DNA of 64,000 nt from Pseudorhodoferax sp. Leaf267 (GTDB taxonomy: Bacteria; Pseudomonadota; Gammaproteobacteria; Burkholderiales; Burkholderiaceae_C): contig NZ_LMMV01000021.1 of the NCBI RefSeq assembly GCF_001422405.1, positions 372,858-436,857 of the forward strand, in the 5' to 3' direction. The position numbers and the translations under genes are program-made. Of this stretch, positions 1 through 10,778 are shown one piece after another; the first letter of the stretch is position 1, and each line of letters begins with the position of its first letter. Under the pieces are notes generated by a model, which saw nothing but the letters and a program-made list of their open reading frames with translations, made no database searches and had not been told where the DNA came from.

Positions 1-1
1 G

Positions 2-424
2 GCCGCGCGGCACACCGGCGCCCTGCCCTTGCGCGACGCCGAGGCCAGTTGCGGACAGCGCAACCAGCTCGACCTGCGAGCGCTGCTCGCCGAGCTGCTG
101 GCCTGGGCGCCGCCGCCCGACGAAGTGCCCCAAGCCGCCGCCTGGTTCCACGACCGGCTCGCCCAGGGCCTGGCCCGCTGGGCCCTGCATGCCGCACACG
201 CCACCGGCTGCCGCACCGTCTGCCTGGGCGGTGGCTGCTTCCTCAATGCCTTGCTGACCCAGGGCGTGACGCACCGGCTGCAGGCCGCCGGCCTGCGCGT
301 GCTGCGCCCCATCGCCAACGCCTGCGGCGACGCCGGCCTGGCCTGGGGCCAGGCCTGGGTGGCCGCGCGCCGCCTGACACCCCCCGCTTTCGTTCGCATC
401 GAAAGACTCCCCTCATGTGCCTAG
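2..424 (+). CDS. hypF: HypF, carbamoyltransferase, C-terminal fragment
   Basis: This is the last ~140 codons of HypF, cut by the window edge; the frame is open from base 2. HypF makes thiocarboxamide on the C-terminal Cys of HypE from carbamoyl phosphate and ATP, the source of the CN ligands of the NiFe-hydrogenase active site. The tail carries the GGGCFLN motif and a GDAGLAWGQAW ending that match the kinase-like C-terminal domain of the family (usual length about 750 aa). The stop overlaps the start of hypC by 10 bases, so translation is probably coupled. The identification also rests on the hypCDE genes that follow directly. Confidence 0.85.
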   Translation, partial: AARHTGALPLRDAEASCGQRNQLDLRALLAELLAWAPPPDEVPQAAAWFHDRLAQGLARWALHAAHATGCRTVCLGGGCFLNALLTQGVTHRLQAAGLRVLRPIANACGDAGLAWGQAWVAARRLTPPAFVRIERLPSCA

Positions 425-639
425 CCATCCCCGCGCGGGTCGCCGAGCTGCTACCGGACGACCAGGCCATCGTCGTCCTGGGCGGTATCCGCAAGACCAT
501 TTCCATCGCGCTGCTGGACGGCGTGCAGCTGGGCGACTATGTGATCGTGCATGTCGGCCATGCCATCGGCCAGATCGACCCGGCCGAGGCCGAACGCACG
601 CTCGCCCTGTTCGGCGAACTGGCGCATGCACAGCCATGA
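415..639 (+). CDS. hypC: HypC/HupF family hydrogenase maturation chaperone
   Basis: This 74-aa protein starts MCLAIPARV, the HypC signature in which Cys2 is essential. HypC partners with HypD to carry the Fe(CN)2CO unit and delivers it to the hydrogenase large-subunit precursor in the cytoplasm. The start is fixed by that motif. The stop shares bases with the start of hypD (ATGA), which indicates translational coupling. The ordinary partner here could be the H2-sensor subunit HoxC, or other hydrogenases of the cell encoded outside the window. Confidence 0.95.
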   Translation: MCLAIPARVAELLPDDQAIVVLGGIRKTISIALLDGVQLGDYVIVHVGHAIGQIDPAEAERTLALFGELAHAQP

Positions 640-1777
640 AGTACATCGACGAGTTCCGCGACGGCGCCATCGCCCGCAAGATCGCCGACCGGTTGGCACA
701 GGAGGCCCTGCCCGGCCGGCGCTACAGCTTCATGGAGTTCTGCGGCGGCCACACGCATGCCATCTCCCGCTACGGCGTGGTGGGCCTGCTGCCGGCCAAC
801 GTGACCATGGTGCACGGCCCGGGCTGCCCGGTCTGCGTGCTACCCATCGGCCGCATCGACATGGCGATCGCGCTCGCGCTGGAGCACGGTGCCATCGTCT
901 GCACCTATGGCGACACCATGCGCGTGCCCGCCTCGGGCGGCCTGTCGCTGGTGCGGGCCAAGGCGCGCGGCGGCGACATCCGCATGGTCTATTCGGCGGC
1001 CGACGCATTGGCGATTGCGCGCACCAACCCGCAGCGCGAGGTGGTGTTCTTCGCGATCGGCTTCGAGACCACCACGCCGCCGACCGCACTCGTCGTGCGC
1101 GACGCGGCGCGCGAGGGCCTCTCCAACTTCAGCGTGCTGTGCTGCCATGTGCTGACGCCGGCCGCCATCACCCACATCCTCCAATCGCCAGAGGTGCGGC
1201 AGTACGGCACCGTGCCCATCGACGGCTTCGTCGGCCCCGCGCACGTGAGCATCGTGATCGGCTCGGCACCCTACGAGGGTTTTGCCCAGGCCTATGCCAA
1301 GCCTGTCGTCATCGCCGGCTTCGAGCCGCTGGACGTGATGCAGGCCGTGCTGATGCTGGTGCGCCAGGTCAACGAAGGGCGGGCCGTGGTGGAGAACGAG
1401 TTCACGCGCGCCGTCACGCGCAGCGGCAACGCCAACGCGCAGGCGCTCATGGACGAGGTGTTCGAGCTGCGCGAGAGCTTCGAATGGCGCGGCCTGGGCG
1501 AGGTGCCGGCCAGCGCGCTGCGGCTGCAACCTCGCTACGCCGCCTTCGACGCCGAGCAACGCTTCGGCCTGGGCTACAAGTCGGTCGCCGACAACAAGGC
1601 CTGCGAATGCGGCGCCATCCTGCGCGGCGTGAAGAAGCCGCAGGACTGCAAGATCTTCGGCACCGTCTGCACGCCCGAGAACCCGGTGGGCTCGTGCATG
1701 GTCTCCAGCGAAGGGGCCTGCGCGGCGCATTACTCCTACGGGCGCTTCAAGGACATCCCGGTCGTGGCGGAAGTCGT

Positions 1778-1781
<4 letters not shown>
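636..1781 (+). CDS. hypD: HypD, hydrogenase maturation iron-sulfur protein
   Basis: This 381-aa protein is full length for HypD, the scaffold on which the Fe(CN)2CO centre of NiFe hydrogenases is built together with HypC. Visible signatures are FCGGHTH (Cys36, His39), GPGCPVC (Cys64, Cys67) and a Cys-rich C-terminal region (CECGAI, then further Cys up to SSEGAC) that holds the 4Fe-4S cluster. It overlaps hypC and hypE by four bases each (ATGA), so it is the middle of a coupled hypF-C-D-E series. Confidence 0.96.
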
Positions 1782-2842
<1,061 letters not shown>

Positions 2843-2874
2843 CGCGGCGCAGCGCTCCTGGAATCCTCGACCTC

Positions 2875-4326
2875 ATGCACGACGATCCCGAGCTCCCGAC
2901 CGTCCTCGTCGTCGACGACGAGGTGCGCTCGCAGGACGCATTGCGCCGCACGCTGGACGAAGACTTCATCGTGCTCACCGCGGGCGACGCCGACGCCGCC
3001 CGCGTGCACCTGGAGCGCCAGCCCGTCAGCGTGATCCTGTGCGACCAGCGCATGCCCGGGTTGACCGGCGTGCTGTTCCTCAAGGAAGTGCGCGAACGCT
3101 GGCCCGACACGGTGCGCATCGTGATCTCGGGCTACACCGATTCGCAGGACATCATCGCCGGCATCAACGACGCCGGCATCCACCAGTACCTGCTCAAGCC
3201 CTGGGTGCCCCATCATCTGCTGCAGACCGTGCGCGACGCGGCCGAGGCCCAGGCGCTACAGCGCGGCATGGGCCAGCTCGACCTGGAGCTGCGCACCGCC
3301 ACGCCGGTGCTGCGCCGGCGCCTGGCCAGCAAGCTCGCGCAGGCGCGCAGCGTGTTCGGCTTCGAGCGCATCGAACGCGGCACGGGCAGCCCGCTCAACG
3401 CCGTGTGCGCCATGGCCGAGCGCGTGGCGCGCTACGACCTGCCGGTGCTGGTGCTGGGCGAATCGGGCAGCGGCAAGGAACTCATCGCGCGCGCCATCCA
3501 CTACGCCAGCCCGCGCGCCGAAGGCCCGTTCGCGGTGGAGAACTGCGCGGCCATCCCCGATTCGCTGCTTGAATCCGAGCTGTTCGGCCACAAGCGCGGC
3601 TCGTTTACGGGCGCCTATGAAGACCGGCCCGGCCTGTTCCAGCGTGCCCATGGCGGCACGCTGTTCCTGGACGAAATCGGCGACACCTCGGCCGCGCTCC
3701 AGGTGCGGCTGCTGCGCGTGCTGCAGGAGGGCGAGGTGCGACCCGTGGGCGCGCCGCGCCCGGTGCCGGTGGACGTGCGCGTGATCGCCGCCACGCACCG
3801 CGACCTGGAGCAGCGCGTACGCGACGGCCTGTTCCGCGAAGACCTGTACTACCGGCTGGCCGGCGTGGTGCTGACCATGCCGCCCCTGCGCGAGCGCAGC
3901 GGCGATATCGCCCCCATCGCGCAGCGCATGGTGCGCGAGGTCGGCACCGAGCTGGGTTGCCCTGGCGCCAGCCTGTCGAGCGAGGCGCTGGCCTGCCTGT
4001 TGGCCTACCCCTGGCCTGGCAACATCCGCGAGCTGCGCAACGAAATCGCGCGCGCCGTGGCGCTCAGCGATGGCGGCGAGGTGCCGGCCACCGCCTTCTC
4101 GCCACGCGTGCTGCAGGGCCAGACGGTGCGCGCCGCGGCGCCCGGCGGCCTGGACGCGCTGCCGCACGCCGGCACGCTGGCCGAACGCCTGGCCGCGATC
4201 GAGGCCATGGTGCTGCGCGAAACGCTGCTGCGCCAGCGTTGGAACAAGACCCGTGCGGCCAAGGAGCTGGGCCTGTCGCGCGTGGGCCTGCGCGCGAAGA
4301 TGCAACGTTACGGTTTAGAGGGATAA
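2875..4326 (+). CDS. hoxA: HoxA, NtrC-family response regulator of hydrogenase genes
   Basis: This 483-aa sigma54 activator has a receiver domain (VVDDE near residue 12, likely phospho-acceptor Asp57 in CDQRMPG), a linker, an AAA+ domain (GESGSGKE at 195-202, GSFTGA sigma54 loop, DEIGD) and a C-terminal Fis-type helix-turn-helix. In Ralstonia, HoxA switches on hydrogenase operons when the H2 sensor HoxBC and kinase HoxJ report hydrogen. The position between hyp and hoxBC supports this name. The ATG at 2875 was chosen over a TTG at 2839 that overlaps the hypE stop, because the receiver begins shortly after the ATG. Confidence 0.9.
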   Translation: MHDDPELPTVLVVDDEVRSQDALRRTLDEDFIVLTAGDADAARVHLERQPVSVILCDQRMPGLTGVLFLKEVRERWPDTVRIVISGYTDSQDIIAGINDAGIHQYLLKPWVPHHLLQTVRDAAEAQALQRGMGQLDLELRTATPVLRRRLASKLAQARSVFGFERIERGTGSPLNAVCAMAERVARYDLPVLVLGESGSGKELIARAIHYASPRAEGPFAVENCAAIPDSLLESELFGHKRGSFTGAYEDRPGLFQRAHGGTLFLDEIGDTSAALQVRLLRVLQEGEVRPVGAPRPVPVDVRVIAATHRDLEQRVRDGLFREDLYYRLAGVVLTMPPLRERSGDIAPIAQRMVREVGTELGCPGASLSSEALACLLAYPWPGNIRELRNEIARAVALSDGGEVPATAFSPRVLQGQTVRAAAPGGLDALPHAGTLAERLAAIEAMVLRETLLRQRWNKTRAAKELGLSRVGLRAKMQRYGLEG

Positions 4327-4330
4327 CGCC

Positions 4331-5341
4331 ATGCCGACTCCGACATTCAAGGTGCTGTGGCTGCAGTCCGGCGGCTGCGGTGGTTGCAGCATGTCGCTGC
4401 TGTGCGCCGACACCAATGACTTTCACGGCCAGTTCCGCGACGCCGGCATCGAGCTGCTGTGGCACCCGGCGCTGTCGCTGGGCACCGGGCACGAACTGAC
4501 CGCACTTCTGCACGACATCCTTGCCGGTGAATGCGCGCTGGACGCCTTGTGCATCGAGGGCTCGCTGCTGCGCGGCCCGCATGGCACGGGCCGCTTCCAC
4601 ATGATGGCCGGCACCGGCCTGCCCATGGTCGACTGGGTGCGCCGGCTCGCCGCCGTGGCGCAGAACGTGGTGGCGGTGGGCAGCTGCGCGGCCTGGGGTG
4701 GCGTGACGGCCGGCGGCGACAACCCCACCGATGCCTGCGGCCTGCAGTACGAGGACGACCGGCCCGGCGGCCTGCTGGGCGCCGAGTTCCGCAGCCGCTC
4801 GGGCCTGCCCGTGGTCAACATCGCGGGCTGCCCCACGCACCCGAACTGGGTGGTCGACAGCTTGATGGCGCTGGCGGCCGGAAGCTTCGACGCCAGTGCG
4901 CTCGACAGCCTGCACCGCCCGCGCTTCTACGCCGACCAGCTCGTGCACCACGGCTGCACGCGCAACGAGTACTACGAGTTCAAGGCCAGCGCCGAGAAGC
5001 CGTCCGACCTGGGCTGCATGATGGAGCACATGGGCTGCAAGGGCACGCAGGTGCATGCGGACTGCAACACGCGGCTGTGGAACGGTGAAGGCTCGTGCAC
5101 GCGCGGCGGCTACGCCTGCATCGCCTGCACCGAGCCGGGCTTCCAGGAGCCGGGCCACGTGTTCCACCAGACGCCCAAGCTGGCCGGCATCCCCATCGGC
5201 CTGCCGACCGACATGCCCAAGGCCTGGTTCGTGGCACTGGCCTCGCTGTCCAAGTCGGCCACGCCCAAGCGGGTCAAGCTCAATGCGGTGGCAGACCATC
5301 TGGTGGTGGCGCCGGCGGCGCGGAAGACTCGGCTCAAATGA
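4331..5341 (+). CDS. hoxB: HoxB, regulatory NiFe hydrogenase small subunit (H2 sensor)
   Basis: This 336-aa small subunit starts directly with the cluster-binding core (LWLQSGGCGGCSMS, Cys16 and Cys19) and has no Tat signal peptide or C-terminal membrane anchor. That is typical of cytoplasmic H2 sensors (HoxB/HupU) rather than energy-conserving membrane hydrogenases. Further Cys/His ligands for the Fe-S clusters follow (GSCAAWGG, GCPTHP, HHGCTRNEYYEF, CMMEHMGCKG, CIACTEPGF). It starts 4 bases after hoxA and overlaps hoxC by four bases. Confidence 0.94.
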   Translation: MPTPTFKVLWLQSGGCGGCSMSLLCADTNDFHGQFRDAGIELLWHPALSLGTGHELTALLHDILAGECALDALCIEGSLLRGPHGTGRFHMMAGTGLPMVDWVRRLAAVAQNVVAVGSCAAWGGVTAGGDNPTDACGLQYEDDRPGGLLGAEFRSRSGLPVVNIAGCPTHPNWVVDSLMALAAGSFDASALDSLHRPRFYADQLVHHGCTRNEYYEFKASAEKPSDLGCMMEHMGCKGTQVHADCNTRLWNGEGSCTRGGYACIACTEPGFQEPGHVFHQTPKLAGIPIGLPTDMPKAWFVALASLSKSATPKRVKLNAVADHLVVAPAARKTRLK

Positions 5342-6795
5342 CGACGCGCCTTCTCGTCGGCCCCTTCAACCGCGTCGAGGGCGACCTGGAGGTTGCACTC
5401 GACATCGCCGACGGCCGCGTGCGCTCGGCCCGTGTCAACGCCACCATGTACCGCGGTTTCGAGCAGATCCTGAGCGGCAAGGCGCCGCACGACGCGCTGG
5501 TCTATGTGCCGCGCATCTGCGGCATCTGCTCGGTGTCGCAATCGGTGGCGGCGGCCCGTGCGCTGGCCGACTTGGCCGGCATCGCACCGCCGCCCAACGG
5601 CCAGCATGTGACCAACCTCATCCTGGCCACCGAGAACCTGGCTGACCACCTCACGCACTTCTATCTGTTTTTCATGCCGGACTTCATGCGGCCGGTCTAC
5701 GCCAGCCGCCCCTGGCATTCCGAGGCCCAGCGCCGCTTCGACCCACAGACCGGCGAGCACACGCGCCAGGCGATTGCCGCGCGCCAGCGCTGGTTCACGC
5801 TGCTCGGCACGCTGGCCGGCAAGTGGCCGCACACGCAAAGCATCGAGCCGGGCGGCAGCACGCGCGCGGTGGACGCGGCCGAACGCGTGCGCCTGCTGGC
5901 CCGCGTGCGCGCGTTCCGCCGCTTCCTGGAGCAGCAGATGTTTGGCGCGGCGCTCGAGGACGTGGCGGCGCTGGACAGCGAAGGCGCGCTGTGGGCCTGG
6001 CACACGCAGGACTCGCAGCGCGGCGACCTGCGCCTGTTCCTCACCATCGCGCGCGACCTGGAGCTGGAACGGCTGGGCACCGGCCCGGGCCGCTACCTGA
6101 GCTACGGCGCCTACGCCCAGCCCGGCGGCGGCCATGCGCTGGCGGCCGGCGTGTGGCGCGCGGGCGGGGCCCTGAGCGCACCAGACACGCGCTCGATCAC
6201 CGAAGACGCCACCCACGCCTGGCTGGACGACAGCGGCGCGCCGCGCCATCCGTGGCAAGGCCAGACCCGCCCGGACGTGGACAAGCCAGCGGCCTACACC
6301 TGGAACAAGGCGCCCCGGCTGGCCGGCGAGGTGGTGGAGACCGGCGCCATCGCACGGCAGCTGGCATCGCAGCACCCGCTGGTGCTGGACGTGGTGGCGC
6401 GCCATGGCGGCACAGTCTTCACGCGCGTGCTGGCGCGGGCGCTGGAACTGGCCCGCGTGCTGCCGATGATGGAATCGTGGCTGCAGCAACTGAAGGCCGG
6501 CGAGCCCTACTGCGACAGCGCCGTGCTGCCGGACGAAGGCCAGGGCATCGGCCTGTCGGAAGCCGCGCGCGGCGCGCTGGGCCACTGGATCGTGGTGCGC
6601 GGCGGCCGCATCGCCAACTACCAGATCGTCGCGCCCACGAGCTGGAACTTCTCGCCGCGCGACGCGGCCGGCACGCCCGGCGCGCTGGAGATGGCTTTGG
6701 AGAACGCGCCCGTGCAGGATGGGGAGCAGACCCCGGTCTCGGTGCAGCACATCGTGCGTTCGTTCGATCCGTGCATGGTCTGCACGGTGCATTGA
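5338..6795 (+). CDS. hoxC: HoxC, regulatory NiFe hydrogenase large subunit (H2 sensor)
   Basis: This 485-aa large subunit holds the NiFe site. Ligands are visible as RICGIC (Cys61, Cys64) and the C-terminal DPCMVC (Cys479, Cys482). The protein ends only three residues after the last ligand, in His485, so there is no extension for a maturation endopeptidase to cut; this is the hallmark of regulatory hydrogenases such as HoxC/HupV. RICGICSVSQS at motif L1 likewise matches sensors. It is the last gene of the operon; a terminator follows 21 bases later and no hoxJ kinase is present. Confidence 0.94.
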   Translation: MTTRLLVGPFNRVEGDLEVALDIADGRVRSARVNATMYRGFEQILSGKAPHDALVYVPRICGICSVSQSVAAARALADLAGIAPPPNGQHVTNLILATENLADHLTHFYLFFMPDFMRPVYASRPWHSEAQRRFDPQTGEHTRQAIAARQRWFTLLGTLAGKWPHTQSIEPGGSTRAVDAAERVRLLARVRAFRRFLEQQMFGAALEDVAALDSEGALWAWHTQDSQRGDLRLFLTIARDLELERLGTGPGRYLSYGAYAQPGGGHALAAGVWRAGGALSAPDTRSITEDATHAWLDDSGAPRHPWQGQTRPDVDKPAAYTWNKAPRLAGEVVETGAIARQLASQHPLVLDVVARHGGTVFTRVLARALELARVLPMMESWLQQLKAGEPYCDSAVLPDEGQGIGLSEAARGALGHWIVVRGGRIANYQIVAPTSWNFSPRDAAGTPGALEMALENAPVQDGEQTPVSVQHIVRSFDPCMVCTVH

Positions 6796-6816
6796 CAGAT
6801 AGCGCGCGGCAACGAA

Positions 6817-6849
6817 AAAGCCCCAAGTGAATGAACCACTTGGGGCTTT
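6817..6849. terminator. Bidirectional rho-independent terminator
   Basis: A perfect 13-bp stem (AAAGCCCCAAGTG pairing with CACTTGGGGCTTT) encloses a 7-base loop. It has A-rich sequence on the left and T-rich sequence on the right, so it can stop the hyp-hox operon from the left and the tRNA-Ser/lysC transcripts from the right. Confidence 0.9.
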
Positions 6850-6855
6850 GCGTCC

Positions 6856-6948
6856 TGGCGGAAACGGAGGGATTCGAACCCTCGATGAGGCTCTACACCC
6901 CATACTCCCTTAGCAGGGGAGCACCTTCGGCCACTCGGTCACGTTTCC
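6856..6948 (-). tRNA. tRNA-Ser (GCU anticodon)
   Basis: This 93-nt class II tRNA lies on the minus strand. The acceptor stem GGAAACG pairs with CGTTTCC, followed by an encoded CCA. The anticodon loop reads CTGCTAA (anticodon GCT, serine AGC/AGU codons). There is a long variable arm and a GGTTCGAATCC T-arm. A CATAAT hexamer on the minus strand (6962-6967) is well placed as its own -10 box, so it need not depend on read-through from lysC. Confidence 0.96.
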
Positions 6949-6987
6949 TGGAAAGCTGGCGATTATGCCACGAGATATCGGCCGTTT

Positions 6988-8259
6988 TCAGGCGGCGGCG
7001 GGCTGGTCCAGATCGAAGGCGCGGTGCAGTGCGCGTACGGCCAGTTCCATGTACTTCTCGTCGATCACGACCGAGGTCTTGATCTCGCTGGTGGAGATCA
7101 TCTGGATGTTGATGCCCTCTTCGCTCAGGCAGCGGAACATCTTGCTGGCGATCCCCACATGGCTGCGCATGCCGATGCCCACGATGCTGACCTTGCAGAT
7201 GCGCGCGTCGCCCACCACTTCCTGCGCACCGAGCTTGGGCAGGACCTTCTCCTTGAGCAGGTCCAGCGTCTTGGCGTAGTCGTTGCGGTGCACCGTGAAG
7301 CTGAAGTCGGTCTTGCCGTCCTTGCTCACGTTCTGGATGATGACGTCGACCTCGATGTTGGCGTCGGCGACCGCGCCCAGGATCTGGTACGCGATGCCCG
7401 GGGTGTCCGGCACGCCCAGGACGGAAATCTTGGCTTCGTCGCGGTTGAACGCGATGCCCGACACGATGGCTTGTTCCATTTGCTCGTCTTCCTCGAATGT
7501 GATCAGGGTGCCGGACTTGGACTCTTCGTCCAGGTCGATGTCCCAGGGCGTGAAGCTGGACAGCACGCGCAGCGGCACCTTGTATTTGCCGGCGAATTCC
7601 ACCGAGCGGATCTGCAGCACCTTGGAGCCCATGGAGGCCATCTCCAGCATCTCCTCGAAGCTCACGGTCTGCAGGCGGCGCGCCTCGGGCACCACGCGCG
7701 GGTCGGTGGTGTAGACGCCGTCCACGTCGGTGTAGATCAGGCATTCCTGCGCCTTGAGCGCGGCCGCCACGGCCACGGCCGAGGTGTCGCTGCCGCCACG
7801 GCCCAGCGTGGTGATGTGGCCTTGCTCGTCGATGCCCTGGAAGCCCGTCACGATCACGACGCGGCCGGTGTCCAGGTCGGCGCGCACGCGCTGGTCGTCG
7901 ATGGATTCGATGCGGGCCTTGGTGTAGGCGCTGTTGGTGCGGATCGGCACCTGCCAGCCCGCGTAGCTGACCGACTCCATGCCCTCGGCCTGCAGCGCAA
8001 TCGCCAGAAGTGCCGACGAGGCCTGCTCGCCGGTGGCGGCCAGCATGTCGAGCTCGCGGTGGTAGGCGTCGGCCGCACGCGAAGGCGCCAGCTCTTTGGC
8101 CAGGCCCAGCAGGCGGTTGGTCTCGCCGCTCATGGCGCTGGGCACCACGACCATCTGATGGCCGGCGCGGGCCCACTTGGCGACGCGCTTGGCGACGTTG
8201 CGGATGCGCTCGGTCGAGCCCATCGACGTGCCGCCGTATTTGTGAACGATCAATGCCAT
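6988..8259 (-). CDS. lysC: Aspartate kinase
   Basis: This 423-aa aspartokinase phosphorylates aspartate in the first step of the lysine, threonine and methionine pathway. The kinase domain starts with VHKYGGTSMG and contains TLGRGGSDTSA and IYTDVDGV. Two ACT domains for feedback control occupy about residues 260-410. Length and form fit the monofunctional LysC/Ask of betaproteobacteria. It follows tilS on the same strand after a 57-base gap; tRNA-Ser and a shared terminator lie downstream. Confidence 0.95.
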   Translation of the reverse strand: MALIVHKYGGTSMGSTERIRNVAKRVAKWARAGHQMVVVPSAMSGETNRLLGLAKELAPSRAADAYHRELDMLAATGEQASSALLAIALQAEGMESVSYAGWQVPIRTNSAYTKARIESIDDQRVRADLDTGRVVIVTGFQGIDEQGHITTLGRGGSDTSAVAVAAALKAQECLIYTDVDGVYTTDPRVVPEARRLQTVSFEEMLEMASMGSKVLQIRSVEFAGKYKVPLRVLSSFTPWDIDLDEESKSGTLITFEEDEQMEQAIVSGIAFNRDEAKISVLGVPDTPGIAYQILGAVADANIEVDVIIQNVSKDGKTDFSFTVHRNDYAKTLDLLKEKVLPKLGAQEVVGDARICKVSIVGIGMRSHVGIASKMFRCLSEEGINIQMISTSEIKTSVVIDEKYMELAVRALHRAFDLDQPAAA

Positions 8260-8316
8260 GGAATGGATGGCGCGGCCCCCTCTGACACTGGGTGAAAGCC
8301 CGGGTGACGCGTGCGC

Positions 8317-9282
8317 CTAGGTTGAATCGGAAAGCGCGGGATTGTAGCAATCGAGCACATCGCCACGGCGCCGCACGAAGCGCGCGCCGACCTTGAGCCG
8401 GATGTCGTGCCCGCGCGTGCGGCAGGCCTCCAGCTGGTCCAGCAACTCGTCCAGCTGCGCCGTGCTGGGCGCCGTGGCGTGCACGCTCACGAGCCAATGC
8501 CGCAGCACGTTGGCGCGGCGCGCGCGGGACAGTGCGCGCAGGCCGGCAATGGTCGGTGGCACGCCCAACGCGTGCAAGTCCGTCTCGGCCAGTTCGCGTA
8601 AAAGCGCCTGCCCTTGTGCGGCATGGCCGGCACTGCGCGCGAAGGTGGCGCGGAACGACGGGAAGGCCCGCGCCAGCGTGGGCAGCAGTTGCGCGCGGAT
8701 GCGGTTGCGCGTGAAGGCCGCGTCGGCATTGGTCGGGTCTTCGATCCAGGTGACGCCCTGCTCCGCCAGCCAGGCACGCAGGTCCGGCCCCGGCACGGCC
8801 AGCAGCGGCCGGTGGTAGCGCAGCCCGTCGCGCTCCCACTGCGCCGGCATGGCGGCCAGCCCCGGCAGGCCAGCGCCGCGGCTGAGCGCCAGCAGCATCG
8901 TCTCGACCTGATCATCGGCGTGCTGGGCCAGCGCCACGTCGCGCGGGCCGCCCTGCGCCCAATCGCGCGCGGCCACTTCGGCAATCGCGGCATAGCGCGC
9001 GCGGCGCGCAGCATCCTCGGGGCTCTGGCCACTGGCATGGCGCGCCTGCACATGGGCGACCACCAACGGCACACCCAGCGCAGCACACACGCTACGGCAA
9101 TGGGATTCGAAATCGTCGGCCGCCGCCTGCAGGCCGTGGTGCACATGGACCGCGTGCACCTGGCCGGGCCAGCGCGCCGCGCAGGCGCGCAGCAGAGCCG
9201 TGGAATCGGCGCCACCGCTGTAGGCCACGGCCAGTGGCAATCGGGGCGCGAAGGCCGCGATGGCGGCGGCGAAGCCGCTCAC
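8317..9282 (-). CDS. tilS: tRNA(Ile)-lysidine synthetase TilS
   Basis: TilS converts C34 of tRNA-Ile(CAU) to lysidine so that it reads AUA. The N-terminal PP-loop ATPase motif AYSGGADST lies at residues 20-28, and ALAQHADDQVETMLL is a second conserved motif. At 321 aa it is shorter than the E. coli enzyme (about 430 aa) and has only a short C-terminal region, which is common in this family. It lies 11 bases after scoB and upstream of lysC on the same strand. Confidence 0.93.
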   Translation of the reverse strand: MSGFAAAIAAFAPRLPLAVAYSGGADSTALLRACAARWPGQVHAVHVHHGLQAAADDFESHCRSVCAALGVPLVVAHVQARHASGQSPEDAARRARYAAIAEVAARDWAQGGPRDVALAQHADDQVETMLLALSRGAGLPGLAAMPAQWERDGLRYHRPLLAVPGPDLRAWLAEQGVTWIEDPTNADAAFTRNRIRAQLLPTLARAFPSFRATFARSAGHAAQGQALLRELAETDLHALGVPPTIAGLRALSRARRANVLRHWLVSVHATAPSTAQLDELLDQLEACRTRGHDIRLKVGARFVRRRGDVLDCYNPALSDST

Positions 9283-9293
9283 GGCTTACCCCC

Positions 9294-9929
9294 TCAGATG
9301 AGCTCGACGCCCGTCTTGGACTGCAGCACCTCGCGCGTCACGCCAGGCGCCATCTCCACGACCTTCAGGCCCTGGGGAGTCACGTCCAGCACGGCCAGGT
9401 CGGTGATGATGCGGTCGACCACGGCCACGCCCGTCAGCGGCAGCGTGCACTTGGGCAGGATCTTGAGGTCTTCCGTGCCGTCCTTCTTCTTGGCCACGTG
9501 TTCCATGAGCACGATCACGCGCTTGACGCCGGCCACGAGGTCCATCGCGCCGCCCATGCCCTTGACCATCTTGCCGGGGATCATCCAGTTGGCCAGGTCG
9601 CCTTCGGCGCTGACCTGCATGGCCCCGAGGATGGACAAATTGATCTTGCCGCCACGGATCATCGCGAAGCTGTCGTGGCTGCCGAAGATCGAGCTGCCGG
9701 GCAGCGTCGTCACGGTCTGCTTGCCGGCGTTGATGAGGTCGGCATCGACCTCTTCTTCGGTCGGGAACGGGCCGATGCCCAGCATGCCGTTCTCGCTCTG
9801 CAGCCAGACCTCCTTGTCGCCGGTGTGGTTGGCCACCAGGGTCGGGATGCCGATGCCCAGGTTCACGTAGAAGCCGTCTTCCAGCTCTTGCGCCGCACGT
9901 GCGGCCATCTGGTCTTGGGTCCAGGGCAT
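9294..9929 (-). CDS. scoB: 3-oxoacid CoA-transferase subunit B
   Basis: This 211-aa beta subunit moves CoA between succinyl-CoA and a 3-oxoacid such as acetoacetate. The catalytic Glu lies in [10 protein letters not shown] (Glu46), and [13 protein letters not shown] and [14 protein letters not shown] are family motifs. The ATG was chosen because it lies 2 bases after the scoA stop, the usual subunit order, and because the [13 protein letters not shown] start matches the family. Whether the acceptor is acetoacetate or 3-oxoadipate (PcaJ type) cannot be decided here; no pca genes are nearby. Confidence 0.92.
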   Translation of the reverse strand: MPWTQDQMAARAAQELEDGFYVNLGIGIPTLVANHTGDKEVWLQSENGMLGIGPFPTEEEVDADLINAGKQTVTTLPGSSIFGSHDSFAMIRGGKINLSILGAMQVSAEGDLANWMIPGKMVKGMGGAMDLVAGVKRVIVLMEHVAKKKDGTEDLKILPKCTLPLTGVAVVDRIITDLAVLDVTPQGLKVVEMAPGVTREVLQSKTGVELI

Positions 9930-9931
9930 GT

Positions 9932-10744
9932 TCAGACTCCTGCTTGTTTGTTGACCGGCACCTTGGGCACGGGGACTTCGTCGACGGCGGCGGCCTGCGC
10001 GATCACGGCCTGCGCCTCGACCTTGGCAGCGGCCACATCCACCGGCGCGGCGGCGCGCAGCGTGCGCTTCTCGATGCGCTTTTCGGGCGTGGCGTTCAGA
10101 ACGATGCGGTGCACGTAGATGCCCGGCAGGTGCACGTGGTCCGGGTCGATGTCGCCGGTCTCGACGATCTTCTCGACCTCGACCACGCAGATCTTGCCGG
10201 CCATGGCCGCAGCGGGGTTGAAGTTTCGCGCCGTGCGGCGGAACTGCAGGTTGCCCGACTTGTCGGCGATGTAGGCCTTGACCAGCGCGACCTCGGGCAC
10301 CAGCGAGCGCTCCATCACATAGGTCTCGCCGTCGAACTCGCGCAGCTCCTTGCCCTCGGCCACCTGGGTGCCCACACCGGTCTTGGTGAAGAAGGCCGGG
10401 ATGCCGGCGCCACCGGCGCGCAGTTTCTCGGCCAGCGTGCCCTGGGGCGTGAACTCCAGCTCCAGTTCGCCGGCCAGGTACTGGCGCTCGAATTCCTTGT
10501 TCTCGCCCACGTAGCTGGCGATCATCTTCTTGATCTGGCGCGTCTCCAGCAGCTTGCCCAGGCCGAAGCCGTCGACACCCGCGTTGTTGGAGATGACGGT
10601 CAGGTCCTTGACACCGGAATCCTTCAGCGCCTCGATCAGCGCCTCGGGGATGCCGCACAGGCCGAAGCCGCCCACGGCCATGAGCTGGCCGTCCTTGACG
10701 ATGCCCTTCAACGCCGCATCGGCGGAAGGATAGATTTTGTTCAC
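9932..10744 (-). CDS. scoA: 3-oxoacid CoA-transferase subunit A
   Basis: This 270-aa alpha subunit pairs with scoB. Visible family features are [12 protein letters not shown] near the N-terminus, [12 protein letters not shown] and [20 protein letters not shown] start at 10744 was chosen because GGAG lies six bases upstream and the protein then begins [11 protein letters not shown]; an upstream ATG would need a 10-residue extension through that ribosome site. An unusual Ala/Val-rich tail of about 40 residues extends past the core. A perfect palindrome lies just upstream, between it and the divergent regulator. Confidence 0.92.
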   Translation of the reverse strand: MNKIYPSADAALKGIVKDGQLMAVGGFGLCGIPEALIEALKDSGVKDLTVISNNAGVDGFGLGKLLETRQIKKMIASYVGENKEFERQYLAGELELEFTPQGTLAEKLRAGGAGIPAFFTKTGVGTQVAEGKELREFDGETYVMERSLVPEVALVKAYIADKSGNLQFRRTARNFNPAAAMAGKICVVEVEKIVETGDIDPDHVHLPGIYVHRIVLNATPEKRIEKRTLRAAAPVDVAAAKVEAQAVIAQAAAVDEVPVPKVPVNKQAGV

Positions 10745-10778
10745 GAGGTACTCCTTTGCTGTCGGTGCCGGCAACGAT

